From positions 623-64,622 of the forward strand of contig NZ_RBZV01000010.1 of the NCBI RefSeq assembly GCF_003628145.1: a DNA stretch of 64,000 nt. Direction: 5' to 3'. Positions within the stretch are counted from its first letter, which is position 1, and each line of letters opens with the position of its first letter. The position numbers were made by a program, and so were the translations under genes. Source of the DNA: Trinickia fusca (lineage in GTDB: Bacteria; Pseudomonadota; Gammaproteobacteria; Burkholderiales; Burkholderiaceae). Shown here in pieces: positions 9,539 to 19,200 of this stretch. The notes under the pieces were generated by a model that saw nothing but the letters and a program-made list of their open reading frames with translations, did not search any database and had not been told where the DNA came from.

Positions 9539-10672
9539 ATGACACATCTCAAGCTTGGCAGACTCGCGGCAACCGCAGCCGTCCTCGTCGCCGCGAGCAC
9601 CGCACACGCACAGCCGCAAGGCTTCCTTGAAACGATCAAGCGGCACACGACGCTGATCAACACGGTGCCCGAGAACGGCGATCAGAACCCGTACGCCATC
9701 GCGGTCGCGCCGGTGTCGGCCGGCACCGTGAAAGCCGGCGACGTGCTCGTCGACAACTTCAACAACGCGACGAATCTGCAAGGCACGGGCAGCACGATCG
9801 TCGACTATCACCCCGACACGAAACAGATGTCGGTGTTCGCGACAATTCCGCGCGAGCTCAAGGAGTGTCCGGGCGGCGTGGGCCTGTCGACGGCGATGAC
9901 AATGCTCAAGTCGGGCTGGGTCATCGTCGGCAGCACGCCCAGCAACGACGGCACGACGAGTACGAAAGGCGCCGGGTGTCTCATGGTGCTCGACAGCAAC
10001 GGCAAGGTCGTCTCGACGATCACCGGCGAGGACATCAACGATCCGTGGGGCAACATGGCCGTCGTCGACAACGGCGACACGGCGACGCTGTTCGTCAGCA
10101 ACGCCGGCTTTGGCGTAGGCGGGCCGACGCCCGGCGCCGACGGTGAAGTGCCCGTGTTCAAACAGTCGACGGTCCTGCGGCTCGATCTCGAGATTCCGGC
10201 TGGCAAGGTGCCCGTTGTGAAGTCGCGCACGGTGATCGGCAGCGGCTTCGGCGCGCAGGCCGACAAGGGCGTGTTTCTCGTCGGGCCGACGGGCATGGCG
10301 CTGTCGGCCGACCGCAAGCTGCTCTACATCTCCGATGCCATCGGCAACCGCATCACCGAGATCGACGAACCGATGACGCGCGACACGAGTGCCGGCGTCG
10401 GCCGTCAGCTCACGGCCGACGGTCTGCTGCACCGTCCGCTCGCGATGGTGACGGCGCCGAACGGGCACCTGCTCGTCACCAACGCATTGAACGGTCAGGT
10501 CGTCGAAATCGATCCGCAATCGGGCAAGCAGCTCTACGCGCGCTGGATCGACACCGACAAGGCGCAATCGCCCCCGGGCAACGGCGACCTGTTCGGCATT
10601 GCCATGACGCCGCAAGGCGATGGCTTCTACTACGTCGAAGACGACGTGAACACGCTCGTATTGGCGAAATGA
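9539..10672 (+). CDS. Exported NHL/SMP-30-like beta-propeller protein
   Basis: A 377-residue protein with a signal peptide (residues 1-24, cut near AHA-QP). The rest consists of repeated strands with DVLVDNFNN, VVDNGDTATLFVSN, MALSADRKLLYISDA and LLVTNALNGQVVEIDPQ, typical of NHL/SMP-30 propellers of about six blades. It should be periplasmic. It begins 20 bases after the porin stop and ends one base before the peroxidase ATG, so it is in the operon. No catalytic motif was identified. A role in binding or handing over the iron substrate between porin and peroxidase is inferred. Confidence 0.75.
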   Translation: MTHLKLGRLAATAAVLVAASTAHAQPQGFLETIKRHTTLINTVPENGDQNPYAIAVAPVSAGTVKAGDVLVDNFNNATNLQGTGSTIVDYHPDTKQMSVFATIPRELKECPGGVGLSTAMTMLKSGWVIVGSTPSNDGTTSTKGAGCLMVLDSNGKVVSTITGEDINDPWGNMAVVDNGDTATLFVSNAGFGVGGPTPGADGEVPVFKQSTVLRLDLEIPAGKVPVVKSRTVIGSGFGAQADKGVFLVGPTGMALSADRKLLYISDAIGNRITEIDEPMTRDTSAGVGRQLTADGLLHRPLAMVTAPNGHLLVTNALNGQVVEIDPQSGKQLYARWIDTDKAQSPPGNGDLFGIAMTPQGDGFYYVEDDVNTLVLAK

Positions 10673-10673
10673 C

Positions 10674-11978
10674 ATGAGCACACACGACGACAACGCGCCG
10701 AAAGAGGCCAAGCGGCGCGGCTTCTTGAAGGCGGGAGGCGTGGCAGGCCTCGCGGCTGCGCTCGGTGCAGCCTCCGGCGGCACGCAAGCGGCGGCCAAGC
10801 CGTCGCATGCGCCCGACGCACGCGATCCGATGGCGGCCGCCGAGCCGTTCTTCGGTGAGCATCAAGGCGGCATCGTGACGCCGCAGCAAAGCCACGCCTA
10901 CGTGGCTACCTTCGACCTGAAGACGGAAAAGCGCGACGAGCTCGTGCAGCTGCTGCGCGACTGGACCGCGGCGGCAGCGAAGCTCACGCGCGGCGCCGCG
11001 CTCGAAGACTACGGCCAGACCGGTGACGACGCCGTGCCGGCCGATTCGGGCGAAGCGCTGGGCATCGGCCCGGCAGGCCTCACGATCACGTTCGGCTTCG
11101 GCCCCGGCATCTTCACGCACGAAGGCAAGGACCGCTACGGACTCGCGGCGCGCCGCCCCGCTGCCCTCGTCGATCTGCCGCGCTTCAACGGCGACCAGCT
11201 GCTACCCGAGAAATCGGGTGGCGACCTGTTCGTCCAGGCCTGCGCGAACGATACGCAGGTCGCGTTTCACGCGGTGCGCCAGCTCGCGAAGATGGGCTAC
11301 GGCATCCTGCAGATGCGCTGGGGACAAGCTGGCTTCATGTCGAGCGCGCGTGGACAAACGCCGCGCAACCTGATGGGCTTCAAGGACGGCACGAACAATC
11401 CTTCGACGCAAGACCGCTCGCTGATGAACCAGTTCGTCTGGGCCCGCGACGAAGGCTCCGCGTGGATGAACGGCGGCACGTACACCGTCGTGCGCCGCAT
11501 CCGCATCACGCTCGAGCACTGGGATCGCATGGAGCGCGGCTTCCAGGAGCAGGTCGTGGGCCGGCACAAGCTCAGCGGCGCGCCGATCGGCAAGCAGCAC
11601 GAGCACGACCCGGTCGACCTCACGGCGACGGACAAGGACGGCAACCCGCAGATTCCCGAGAACTCGCACGTGCGCCTCTCGAACGCCGCCAGCAACAACG
11701 GGGCGCAAATCCTGCGTCGCGCGTACTCGTACAACGACAGCACGAATTTCTACATCGAGCGCTGGCCGCCATGGCGCCAGGAAACCGAATATGATGCGGG
11801 GCTGTTGTTCATCGCGCATCAGCGCGACCCGCGCACGGGCTTCATTCCGATCAACGAAAAGCTCTCGAAGCTCGACATGATGAACCAGTTCACGACACAC
11901 GTCGGCAGCGGCATCTTCGCCTGCCCGCCCGGTGCGCGCGAGGGCTCGTTCATCGGTGCGGGGCTGTTCGAAGTCTGA
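10674..11978 (+). CDS. Tat-exported Dyp-type peroxidase (EfeB-like)
   Basis: A 434-residue haem peroxidase. A twin-arginine signal KRRGFLKAGG lies at residues 13-22, followed by an Ala/Gly hydrophobic stretch. The DyP signature GFKDGTNN, with catalytic Asp about 238, is present. Probable proximal haem ligand His is about 332 (NSHVR), followed by an Arg in LRRAYSYND. Length and features match the EfeB/deferrochelatase branch, which works in the periplasm with iron importers. The ATG lies directly after the propeller stop. Its pairing with FbpABC instead of EfeUO is unusual. Family certain; whether it oxidises Fe(II), a dye-like ligand or haem is not readable from sequence. Confidence 0.93.
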   Translation: MSTHDDNAPKEAKRRGFLKAGGVAGLAAALGAASGGTQAAAKPSHAPDARDPMAAAEPFFGEHQGGIVTPQQSHAYVATFDLKTEKRDELVQLLRDWTAAAAKLTRGAALEDYGQTGDDAVPADSGEALGIGPAGLTITFGFGPGIFTHEGKDRYGLAARRPAALVDLPRFNGDQLLPEKSGGDLFVQACANDTQVAFHAVRQLAKMGYGILQMRWGQAGFMSSARGQTPRNLMGFKDGTNNPSTQDRSLMNQFVWARDEGSAWMNGGTYTVVRRIRITLEHWDRMERGFQEQVVGRHKLSGAPIGKQHEHDPVDLTATDKDGNPQIPENSHVRLSNAASNNGAQILRRAYSYNDSTNFYIERWPPWRQETEYDAGLLFIAHQRDPRTGFIPINEKLSKLDMMNQFTTHVGSGIFACPPGAREGSFIGAGLFEV

Positions 11979-12059
11979 CGAAACCCGCATGCCCCGATCG
12001 AGGGTGCCGCATGCGCTGGCGCCCGTGACAACACGACAATAGAGAAAGGACTCACCAAC

Positions 12060-13073
12060 ATGACCCAGTTCCGATTCGGTTCGCGCGTCGCAGCGCTTGC
12101 GCTCGCCGTGGCAGCCGCCGTACCGTTCGCGGCGCACGCTGCCTCGCTCACGCTCTACAGCGCGCAGCACGAACAGGTCGTCAACATGCTCGCGAAGGAC
12201 TTCCAGAAGGAAAGCGGAATCTCGGTGAAGGTGCGCAGCGGCGAAGGCCCCGCACTGGCCGCGCAGCTCGTCACCGAAGGCGACAAGACCCCGGCTGACG
12301 TCTACTTCACGGAAAACTCGCCCGAGCTCGTGCTGCTCAGCGAAAAGGGCCTGCTCGCGAAGGTCGATGCCCCGACGCTGGCTGCGGTACCGGCGAAGTT
12401 CAGCTCGCCGCAAAGCGACTGGGTCGGCGTGCTCGCGCGTGAGAACGTGCTCGCCTACAACACGACGAAGATCCAGAGCGCACAACTGCCTGCATCGCTG
12501 CTCGATCTGGCCAAGCCCGAATGGAAAGGCAAGGTCGGCATCGCCCCCAGCGATGCGGACTTTCTGCCGGTCGTGAGCGCCGTGCTCGCGATGAAGGGGC
12601 AAGCCGCGACGCTGCAATGGCTCAAGGGCCTGAAGGCCAACGCGCAGATCTTCGACGACGACGAAGGCGTCGTGGCAGCCGTCAATCGCGGCGCCGTGGC
12701 GACGGGCATCGTCAACAACTACTACTGGGCCCGTCTGCACGCCGAGCTCGGCGACAAGAAGACGCAAAGCACGATCCATCACTTCGGCAACAAGGATGTC
12801 GGCTCACTCGTCAACATCTCGGGCGCTGCCGTGCTGAAGGCTTCGCACAACGGCGAAGCGGCGCAGAAATTCGTCGCGTACCTCGTGTCCGAACGCGCGC
12901 AAAAGCTGATCGCGGGCAGCCACGTGAGCTTCGAATATCCGCTCGTCAAGGGCGTCTCGCCCGATCCGATCCTCAAGCCGTTCGCCGAGCTGACCCCGCC
13001 TGAGCTGACGATTCAGCAACTCGGCGACGACAGCCAGGCCGGCAAGCTGCTGCGCGAAGCCGGGCTGCTTTGA
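12060..13073 (+). CDS. fbpA: Ferric iron ABC transporter, periplasmic binding protein (FbpA-like)
   Basis: A 337-residue class-II periplasmic ferric-binding protein. Signal peptide residues 1-27 end near AHA-AS, followed by the typical LTLYSAQHEQ opening. The adjacent tyrosines in IVNNYYW (Tyr221-Tyr222) correspond to the Fe(III)-ligating pair of FbpA/AfuA proteins. A GAAAGGA ribosome site precedes the ATG. The permease gene overlaps its stop codon. Delivers ferric iron to the membrane permease. Regulation is probably through the Fur-like site at the head of the operon, 4.2 kb upstream; an internal promoter in the 81-base gap after the peroxidase gene cannot be excluded. Confidence 0.92.
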   Translation: MTQFRFGSRVAALALAVAAAVPFAAHAASLTLYSAQHEQVVNMLAKDFQKESGISVKVRSGEGPALAAQLVTEGDKTPADVYFTENSPELVLLSEKGLLAKVDAPTLAAVPAKFSSPQSDWVGVLARENVLAYNTTKIQSAQLPASLLDLAKPEWKGKVGIAPSDADFLPVVSAVLAMKGQAATLQWLKGLKANAQIFDDDEGVVAAVNRGAVATGIVNNYYWARLHAELGDKKTQSTIHHFGNKDVGSLVNISGAAVLKASHNGEAAQKFVAYLVSERAQKLIAGSHVSFEYPLVKGVSPDPILKPFAELTPPELTIQQLGDDSQAGKLLREAGLL

Positions 13074-14659
13074 TGAGCGCGACGGCAGCACTGATGCAGC
13101 GCGCAAGATCCCGTGTGGGCCGTGCGCCGCGTGGCCTCGTCGCCGCGGCGGCGGTCGGCGCGCTGCTCGTGCTGCTGCCGCTGGCGCTTACGCTGTACCG
13201 CGCCGTGAGCTTCGGGCTCGCCGACGCGGCCGAACTCGTGTTTCGGCCGCTCGTCGGCGAGCTGTTGTGGAATACGCTGGCGATCACCATCACGACGACG
13301 CTGACCTCGGCCGTCATCGGCACGACAGCCGCGTGGTTCATCGAACGCACCAAGCTGCCCGCGCGCGGCTTGTGGTCGATGTTGGCTGCCGCGCCGCTCG
13401 CCATGCCGGCGTTCGTCACGGGCTACGCCTGGGTTTCGCTGAGTCTCGATTTGCAGGATTTCGCGGGAGCCGTCGTCGTCATCACCTCGACGTACTTTCC
13501 GCTCGTGTATCTGCCTGTGGCTGCCGCCCTGCGCGGGCTCGATCCCGCGCTCGAGGAAAGCGCGCGCGCCCTGGGCTGCGGACGCTGGCGCACGTTCTTG
13601 CGCGTGATCCTGCCGCAGCTGCGGCCCGCCCTGCTCGGCAGCATGCTGCTCGTCGCGCTCGGCGTGCTCTCCGAGTTCGGCGCTTTCTCGCTGCTGCGCT
13701 TCCGGACGTTCACGACGGAGATCTACGCCGAATACCGCACGAGCTTCGACGGCGGCGGCGCGGCGATCTTCGCGTGCCTGTCGATGCTGATCTGTCTCGC
13801 GTGCCTCGCACTCGAGTTTCGCGTGCGCGGCCGCTCGCGCTATGAACGCGTCGATCGCGGCGCGCGCCGGGCAGCGCTGCGCTACGAGCTCGGCCCGTGG
13901 CGCTGGCTCGTCGTCGCGGGGTTCGTCGTGCTCGCGATCGTCACGCTCGGCGTGCCGCTCGGCATGATCGGCTACTGGCTCACCCAGCCCGGCGCCGCAG
14001 CGGTGACGCCCGCTGACGTCTCGCCGCAGTTGCTCACCGACGCCGCGCTCGCATCGATCGGCTTCGGCGCTGCCGCGGCAAGCGTCACGACGCTGCTCGC
14101 GCTGCCGCTCGCGTTCCTGCTCGCGCGCCATCCGGGCCGCATCGCCACTGTGCTCGAACGCATCGTGCTCATCGCGCAAGGCATGCCGGGCCTCGTCATC
14201 GCGCTGGCGATCGTCTCGCTGGCCGTGCGGGTGCTGCTGCCGCTCTATCAGAGCGCCGTGCTGCTCGTGTTCGCCTACTCGGTGCTGTTCCTGCCGCTGG
14301 CGCTCGTCAGTGTGCGCGCCGCGTTGCTGCAAGCCCAGCCGCGGCTCGAGGAAACGGCCCGTGCGCTGGGCTTGAACGCATGGCAGGCACACCTGCGCGT
14401 GACGCTGCCGCTTGCCGGCCCCGGGCTCGGTGCGGCGGCGGCGCTCGTGTTCATCTCCGTCGTGACGGAGCTGAACGCCACACTGCTGCTCTCGCCGATC
14501 GGCACGCATACGCTGGCCACGCAGGTGTGGGCCGATACGTCGTCGCTCGCCTTCGCCGCCGCCGCGCCTTACGCCGCCCTGCTCGTGGCGATCTCGCTGC
14601 TGGCCTCGGGCGTGCTGTTCGCCCTGCTCGGCAAGTCGGCCGTCCTCGAGCGCACGTGA
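13073..14659 (+). CDS. fbpB: Ferric iron ABC transporter permease (FbpB-like)
   Basis: A 528-residue inner-membrane permease made of two fused halves, each about six hydrophobic segments with an EAA-type cytoplasmic loop (ALEESARALGCGRWRTF and LEETARALGLNAWQ). This is typical of FbpB/AfuB. The ATG at 13073 shares one base with the upstream TGA; a TTG three bases earlier is an alternative start. Works with the upstream binding protein and the downstream ATPase. High confidence. Confidence 0.93.
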   Translation: MSATAALMQRARSRVGRAPRGLVAAAAVGALLVLLPLALTLYRAVSFGLADAAELVFRPLVGELLWNTLAITITTTLTSAVIGTTAAWFIERTKLPARGLWSMLAAAPLAMPAFVTGYAWVSLSLDLQDFAGAVVVITSTYFPLVYLPVAAALRGLDPALEESARALGCGRWRTFLRVILPQLRPALLGSMLLVALGVLSEFGAFSLLRFRTFTTEIYAEYRTSFDGGGAAIFACLSMLICLACLALEFRVRGRSRYERVDRGARRAALRYELGPWRWLVVAGFVVLAIVTLGVPLGMIGYWLTQPGAAAVTPADVSPQLLTDAALASIGFGAAAASVTTLLALPLAFLLARHPGRIATVLERIVLIAQGMPGLVIALAIVSLAVRVLLPLYQSAVLLVFAYSVLFLPLALVSVRAALLQAQPRLEETARALGLNAWQAHLRVTLPLAGPGLGAAAALVFISVVTELNATLLLSPIGTHTLATQVWADTSSLAFAAAAPYAALLVAISLLASGVLFALLGKSAVLERT

Positions 14660-14767
14660 TGGGCTGGCCGTTCGAGGGCAACTCGCGTTAAGCTCTCGGT
14701 CCTTCCCATTCCGATTCGCGCGCCGCGCCTGCGGTGCGAAACACGTGCTCCACGCCCAGTCAATCCG

Positions 14768-15826
14768 ATGAGCAACCTCGACATCCACGGTCTCACGAAA
14801 TCGTTCGACGGCCACGCCGTGCTGCACGGCATCGATCTTTCCGTCGAGCGCGGCACGCTGCTTGCGCTGCTCGGCCCGTCCGGCAGCGGCAAGACCACGC
14901 TGCTGCGCGTGCTGTGCGGCTTCGAGCGTGCCGACGCGGGCACCATCGACATCGACGGCCGCCGCGTGGCGGGGCCAGGTCTGCATTTGCCCTCTGAAGC
15001 GCGCCGTATCGGCTATGTGCCGCAGGAAGGCGCGCTGTTTCCGCACCTGTCGGTGGCCGACAACATCGTGTTCGGCCTGCCGCGCGCACAGCGCCGGGCG
15101 CGGCATCGTGTCGCGGAGTTGCTCGAGCTCGTCGGTCTGCCGGCTTCGTACGCCGACCGCGCGCCGCAGCAGCTCTCGGGCGGGCAGCAGCAGCGCGTCG
15201 CACTGGCGCGCGCCCTGGCGCCAGCCCCGACGCTCGTGATGCTCGACGAGCCGTTTTCGTCGCTCGATGCGACGCTGCGCATCGAGACGCGCCAAGCCGT
15301 GGCCGATGCGCTGGCTGCCGCCGGCGCCACGGCCGTGCTCGTCACGCACGACCAGTCGGAAGCGCTGTCGCTGGGGCATGAGGTCGCGGTGCTGTGGCGC
15401 GGCAAGCTGATTCAGAGCGCGACGCCCGATGTGCTGTACCGGCGTCCCGTCTCGCGCGAACTCGCCTCGTTCGTCGGCGACGCCGTGCTGTTGCCCGGTA
15501 ATGTCGAGAATGGCGCCGCCGTCTGCCACCTGGGCCGCCTGCCGCTGGCGGTGCCGCATGCGGAAGGCCCCGTCGACGTGATGCTGCGCCCCGAACAGAT
15601 CCGTATCGCGCCGGCCGGGTCGGCGACGCAAGACGATGCCGGCACGCATCTGGCGACCGTGCACGACGTCTCATTCTTCGGTCAGGATGCGAGCGTCGGG
15701 CTCACGCTGACCGAAGCGCCGCAGTTCACGCTACGCGCGCGCGTGCCCGGTCATTTCTGCCCGCACGTCGGCGAGCGCGTGACGCTGCGCGTCGAGGGCG
15801 GTGTCGTCGCGTATTCGCGCCCCTGA
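14768..15826 (+). CDS. fbpC: Ferric iron ABC transporter ATP-binding protein (FbpC-like)
   Basis: A 352-residue ATPase with Walker A GPSGSGKTT (residues 36-44), signature LSGGQQQR (about 136-143), Walker B LVMLDEP (about 156-162) and an H-loop LVTHDQSEA, followed by a C-terminal TOBE-like domain beginning near VMLRPEQIRI. That is the FbpC/PotA-type arrangement. It follows the permease by 108 bases with no evident terminator. Energises iron import through the permease. Last gene of the presumed iron operon. Confidence 0.93.
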   Translation: MSNLDIHGLTKSFDGHAVLHGIDLSVERGTLLALLGPSGSGKTTLLRVLCGFERADAGTIDIDGRRVAGPGLHLPSEARRIGYVPQEGALFPHLSVADNIVFGLPRAQRRARHRVAELLELVGLPASYADRAPQQLSGGQQQRVALARALAPAPTLVMLDEPFSSLDATLRIETRQAVADALAAAGATAVLVTHDQSEALSLGHEVAVLWRGKLIQSATPDVLYRRPVSRELASFVGDAVLLPGNVENGAAVCHLGRLPLAVPHAEGPVDVMLRPEQIRIAPAGSATQDDAGTHLATVHDVSFFGQDASVGLTLTEAPQFTLRARVPGHFCPHVGERVTLRVEGGVVAYSRP

Positions 15827-15922
15827 ACGCCGTTCGTCACCGGCACGCCGCGATCGGCGAAAATAGCGGGCACATGGCATAGTCGAAACCCATGCCACGT
15901 TCGAACGGATGAGGAGCCCGCT

Positions 15923-16201
15923 GTGATCCGAAAAACGCTCAACGCCTCCCGGCTGCAAGACGAAGTCAGCCGGCGTCTGCATCGCATTCACGAGATCGTC
16001 GAAGACGGCGTGAAGATCCGCGTCCCACGCCCGCAAAAGCAGGAGCCCGATGCCTCGGGCTGCAACTGGACGATGAAGCACTTCGGCAATGCGATCGGCT
16101 ACGAACGGTTCGTCGACGAAGTGCTCTCCGAAGTACGTGCCCAATACAACCTGTCGGACAGCGACGAGACGAAGGACATTCGTAGCCTGTTCGGCGAATA
16201 A
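15923..16201 (+). CDS. Small conserved-looking hypothetical protein
   Basis: A 92-residue acidic/basic mixed protein with no export signal. It starts at GTG with a well-placed GAGGAG site (about 15910-15915). The region is rich in charged residues and predicted helical (RLQDEVSRRLHRIHEIVEDG). It also has CNWTMKHFGNAIGYERFVDEV. No family recognised. Separated from the iron operon by about 96 bases and convergent with the RHS gene. The start context and codon pattern support a real gene. Confidence 0.65.
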   Translation: MIRKTLNASRLQDEVSRRLHRIHEIVEDGVKIRVPRPQKQEPDASGCNWTMKHFGNAIGYERFVDEVLSEVRAQYNLSDSDETKDIRSLFGE

Positions 16202-16206
16202 GTCGT

Positions 16207-16229
16207 GCGCGGCCCGTGATGAGCCGCGC
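16207..16229. terminator. GC-rich hairpin between convergent genes
   Basis: Stem GCGCGGC (16207-16213) pairs with GCCGCGC (16223-16229) around a nine-base loop, in the 34-base gap between the small hypothetical gene and the convergent RHS gene. No T-tract follows on either strand, so it is a possible rather than classic terminator. Confidence 0.35.
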
Positions 16230-16235
16230 GGTTGG

Positions 16236-19200
16236 CTACAGACGCGTGATCTGCTGCTCGCCCGGAGCCGTAGCACCGACACGGCGCACGGCTTCGTTTG
16301 CACGCGAGGCGGCCGATTCGCCCACGGTCTGCGCACCGGGCGTGCCCGGCGCATCTTGCACGACGCTTCTGCCGGCCCCCGCCCTGCCCGCAATCGACTG
16401 TGGCACCTGCGCGCGCTCGACCATGCGCCCGTTGCGCGAGGCAAGCGCCACTTCGCTGAAGAAACTCGTCCACCCCGCCCCGGCGAGCGCTAACGACAAA
16501 CCGCTCAACGTATACGAGAGCCACTCCGGCGGCTCCTTGCCGAATGCCTCGGCGATCTGCGTCGAGGCACTCTGCGCGCTGGCCGCCACCGACAGCGTGG
16601 AGCGCCCGATCGCAAACCGCTTGCTTGCTACCGACACGGTGCTGCGCGGGGTGCTTGCAGCACTCTTCACCGCGCTCGACACGCTATAGACCGAGGATGC
16701 CGCGCCGAAACCCGTCGATACCCATCCCAGGATGCCGGCCCTTTCAGGGTCGCTTTCGGACAGCGCCGACGACGCGATCGCCGTCGCACTGGCGGCCAAA
16801 TCGGCCACGGCGAAGCCCACCCCCAGCACCCCCGAAACCGTGGCCGACGGCACGGTCGCAAATGTCGCAAGCCCCGCGCTCGCTTGCGCGAGGCCTGCCG
16901 AAATCGCGACGCCGGTGCCGAGCGAGGCCACGGTAATCGCAATCGCCACGACGCCGATCGCAATGCCCAGAATCGACTGCCAGCTCAGGTTGCCGGTCGG
17001 ATCGATGCGATTGATCGGGTCGCCGAGGCAGTAGGCGTAGGGGTTGATACCGCCGCCATCGAACGGACTCAACGCATCGGGGCTCGTGAAGCGCATCAGT
17101 TGCGGATCGTAAAGACGCCGACCGTTACCGAGCAGATAACCGCCTGCCAGCGCATCGAACGGCTCACCATTGAAGCCGAGCAGTCCCGGCAACCCGGCTT
17201 GGAGTGTCCGATCGCCGTACGGCGTGTAGGCAATCTCCGTGGACGCACTACCCTCGCCTGCCAGCACTAGCCGCACGCTCTGCCCGGCATCGCTGCCATA
17301 CAACGACGTGCGTGCACGCGTACCGCCATCGTGCTGCGCAAGCAGCAGCTCGCCGTCGCGCACGTAGCTGCGCTCAGTGCCGTCGCCGGTTTCGCTGACG
17401 AGCCGAGCGTCGCGATAGGTGCGGCGCGTGCTCGTACCCTCGTCGCGTTCGCAAGCGATCAGCGTATCGCGTGCATCGTAACGGTAGCGCCCTTGCCCGC
17501 CGCCTTGAGATGGCGTGACTTCGACGAGCCGCCCTAGCGAGTCGTACCGATAGACGCGCGCCGATGCGCGAACGAGATTGCCGTCGGCGTCGTAGGAGAA
17601 TGTTTCGGTCTCCGGATAATCCGCGTGGCTGTTCGTGACCGCGGTCATCTGCGTCGGGTCTTCGGCGTTCTCGTATCGATACCGAGCGACGTTTTGTCCG
17701 CCGGCGAATTCGGTGGTCACTTCGACGAAATTGTCCCATTCGTCGTAGACGTAGCGTTGCCCCAGAATCCCGTTGCCGTAGGGATCATGTGCCGGCTGCG
17801 AGCCCGAGCAACGGTAAGCGACGAGACGCCCGCGCGCGTCGTACGCATAGACTTCTTCGCGCGACGTCTCGCCACCGACACGCGTAGTACGGCGGGCAAG
17901 CTTGTCGCCGTACGTGTAGGCCTGCGTCGTCACGGTATGCGCCGTAGTACCGACCGCAAACGTGCGCTCGATTTCGCGGCCGAAGTCGTCATAGGCGCAC
18001 GTCATCGTCAGCGTACGGTCGGTGTTCATGTCCTGCGTGATGGTTCGCTCGATCCGGCCGAAAGCGTCATAGCTGATACGGCTCGTCAGCGTCCCATAGT
18101 CGATCGACGCGAGCCGTCCCGCACTGTCGTAATCGCTGCGCTGGGTGCGGCCGAACCGGTCCGTGTAGTGCAACGGCCGCCCTTGCAGCGACGCGATGTG
18201 GCGCACCTCAGGCGACTGACCGTCCTCGGTCCATTGTTCCCGGCGTAGATGGCCCTGCGGCGAATACTCGAAATGATGCTCGCCTTGCCCTTCGCTGCGC
18301 ATCGAAATGAGCTTGGCGATGCGGGCGTCATAGACATAGCGCTCGTCGAGTTCGCCCACGCTGCGATGCACGGGTTCGTCGGTCAGACCTGGTTCGTACT
18401 CGAAGCGAATCGTGGCGTCGGACGGTGTGCGCTCGATCGAAGGCCGCCCGTAGCCGCCGCTGTAGCCGAACGTGCGGCGGCGCCCGCCGATGGTACGGCT
18501 CACGAGCCGCTCGAGCCCGTCGAACGTCTGTTGGCCCGCGCTCATCGTCCCGCCGCTCCCCGGACGTACGCGTACTTCGATCGGCAAATCGGCGCTGCTG
18601 TGCCGAGCATAAAGATACTCGAGCACCATACCGTCAGGCAGCATGCGCTGCGTCGTGCGACCGAACACATCGTAAGCAAACTCCGTGACGTTGCCGACCG
18701 CATCCGTCTCGCGCACGCAGCGGCCGAGTCCGTCATATTCGCTGGCGCTCGTGCGATGGCAGGCACCGTTCCGATCGCAGCGCTCGATCGACACCGGCGT
18801 GCCGAACGCATTGCGCCGCGTGACGATGCGGCCCGATACGCGGCCTTGTGCATCTTCGAGCCATGCCGTTTCGACGCGGTCGATCGGGTCCGTCACGTGG
18901 TGTTCGATGACGCCATCGGGGCGTATCGTCGCACGGCGCTGGCTCCAATCGTCGTACTCGTGCCGACTCGGCAGCGCGAGCGGACGCTCGTCGAGCCAGT
19001 CCGTGTGGACTTCTTCGACGAGCCGGCCCAATGCGTCGTAGCGTGCTTCGTACGTGAGCCGATATGGCGCGCCGGCAGCTGCGTCCTCTTGGATCTCGAT
19101 GCGGCTCTCGCGATGTAGACCGTCGTACCACGTGCGCGTGGTCAGTCCGTTTGCATCGGTCACGCTCACATACACCGGGTCGTCCGCCGTACCGGCGAGC

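Noticed and set aside
9515-10798. 427-codon minus-strand open frame over the propeller gene
   Set aside because: Antisense shadow; sequence is dominated by Arg, Asp, His and Val with no domain.
13013-15664. 883-codon open frame on the minus strand over fbpB/fbpC
   Set aside because: Arg/His/Gln-rich, low-complexity sequence typical of an antisense shadow in high-GC DNA; the plus strand encodes clear permease and ATPase genes.
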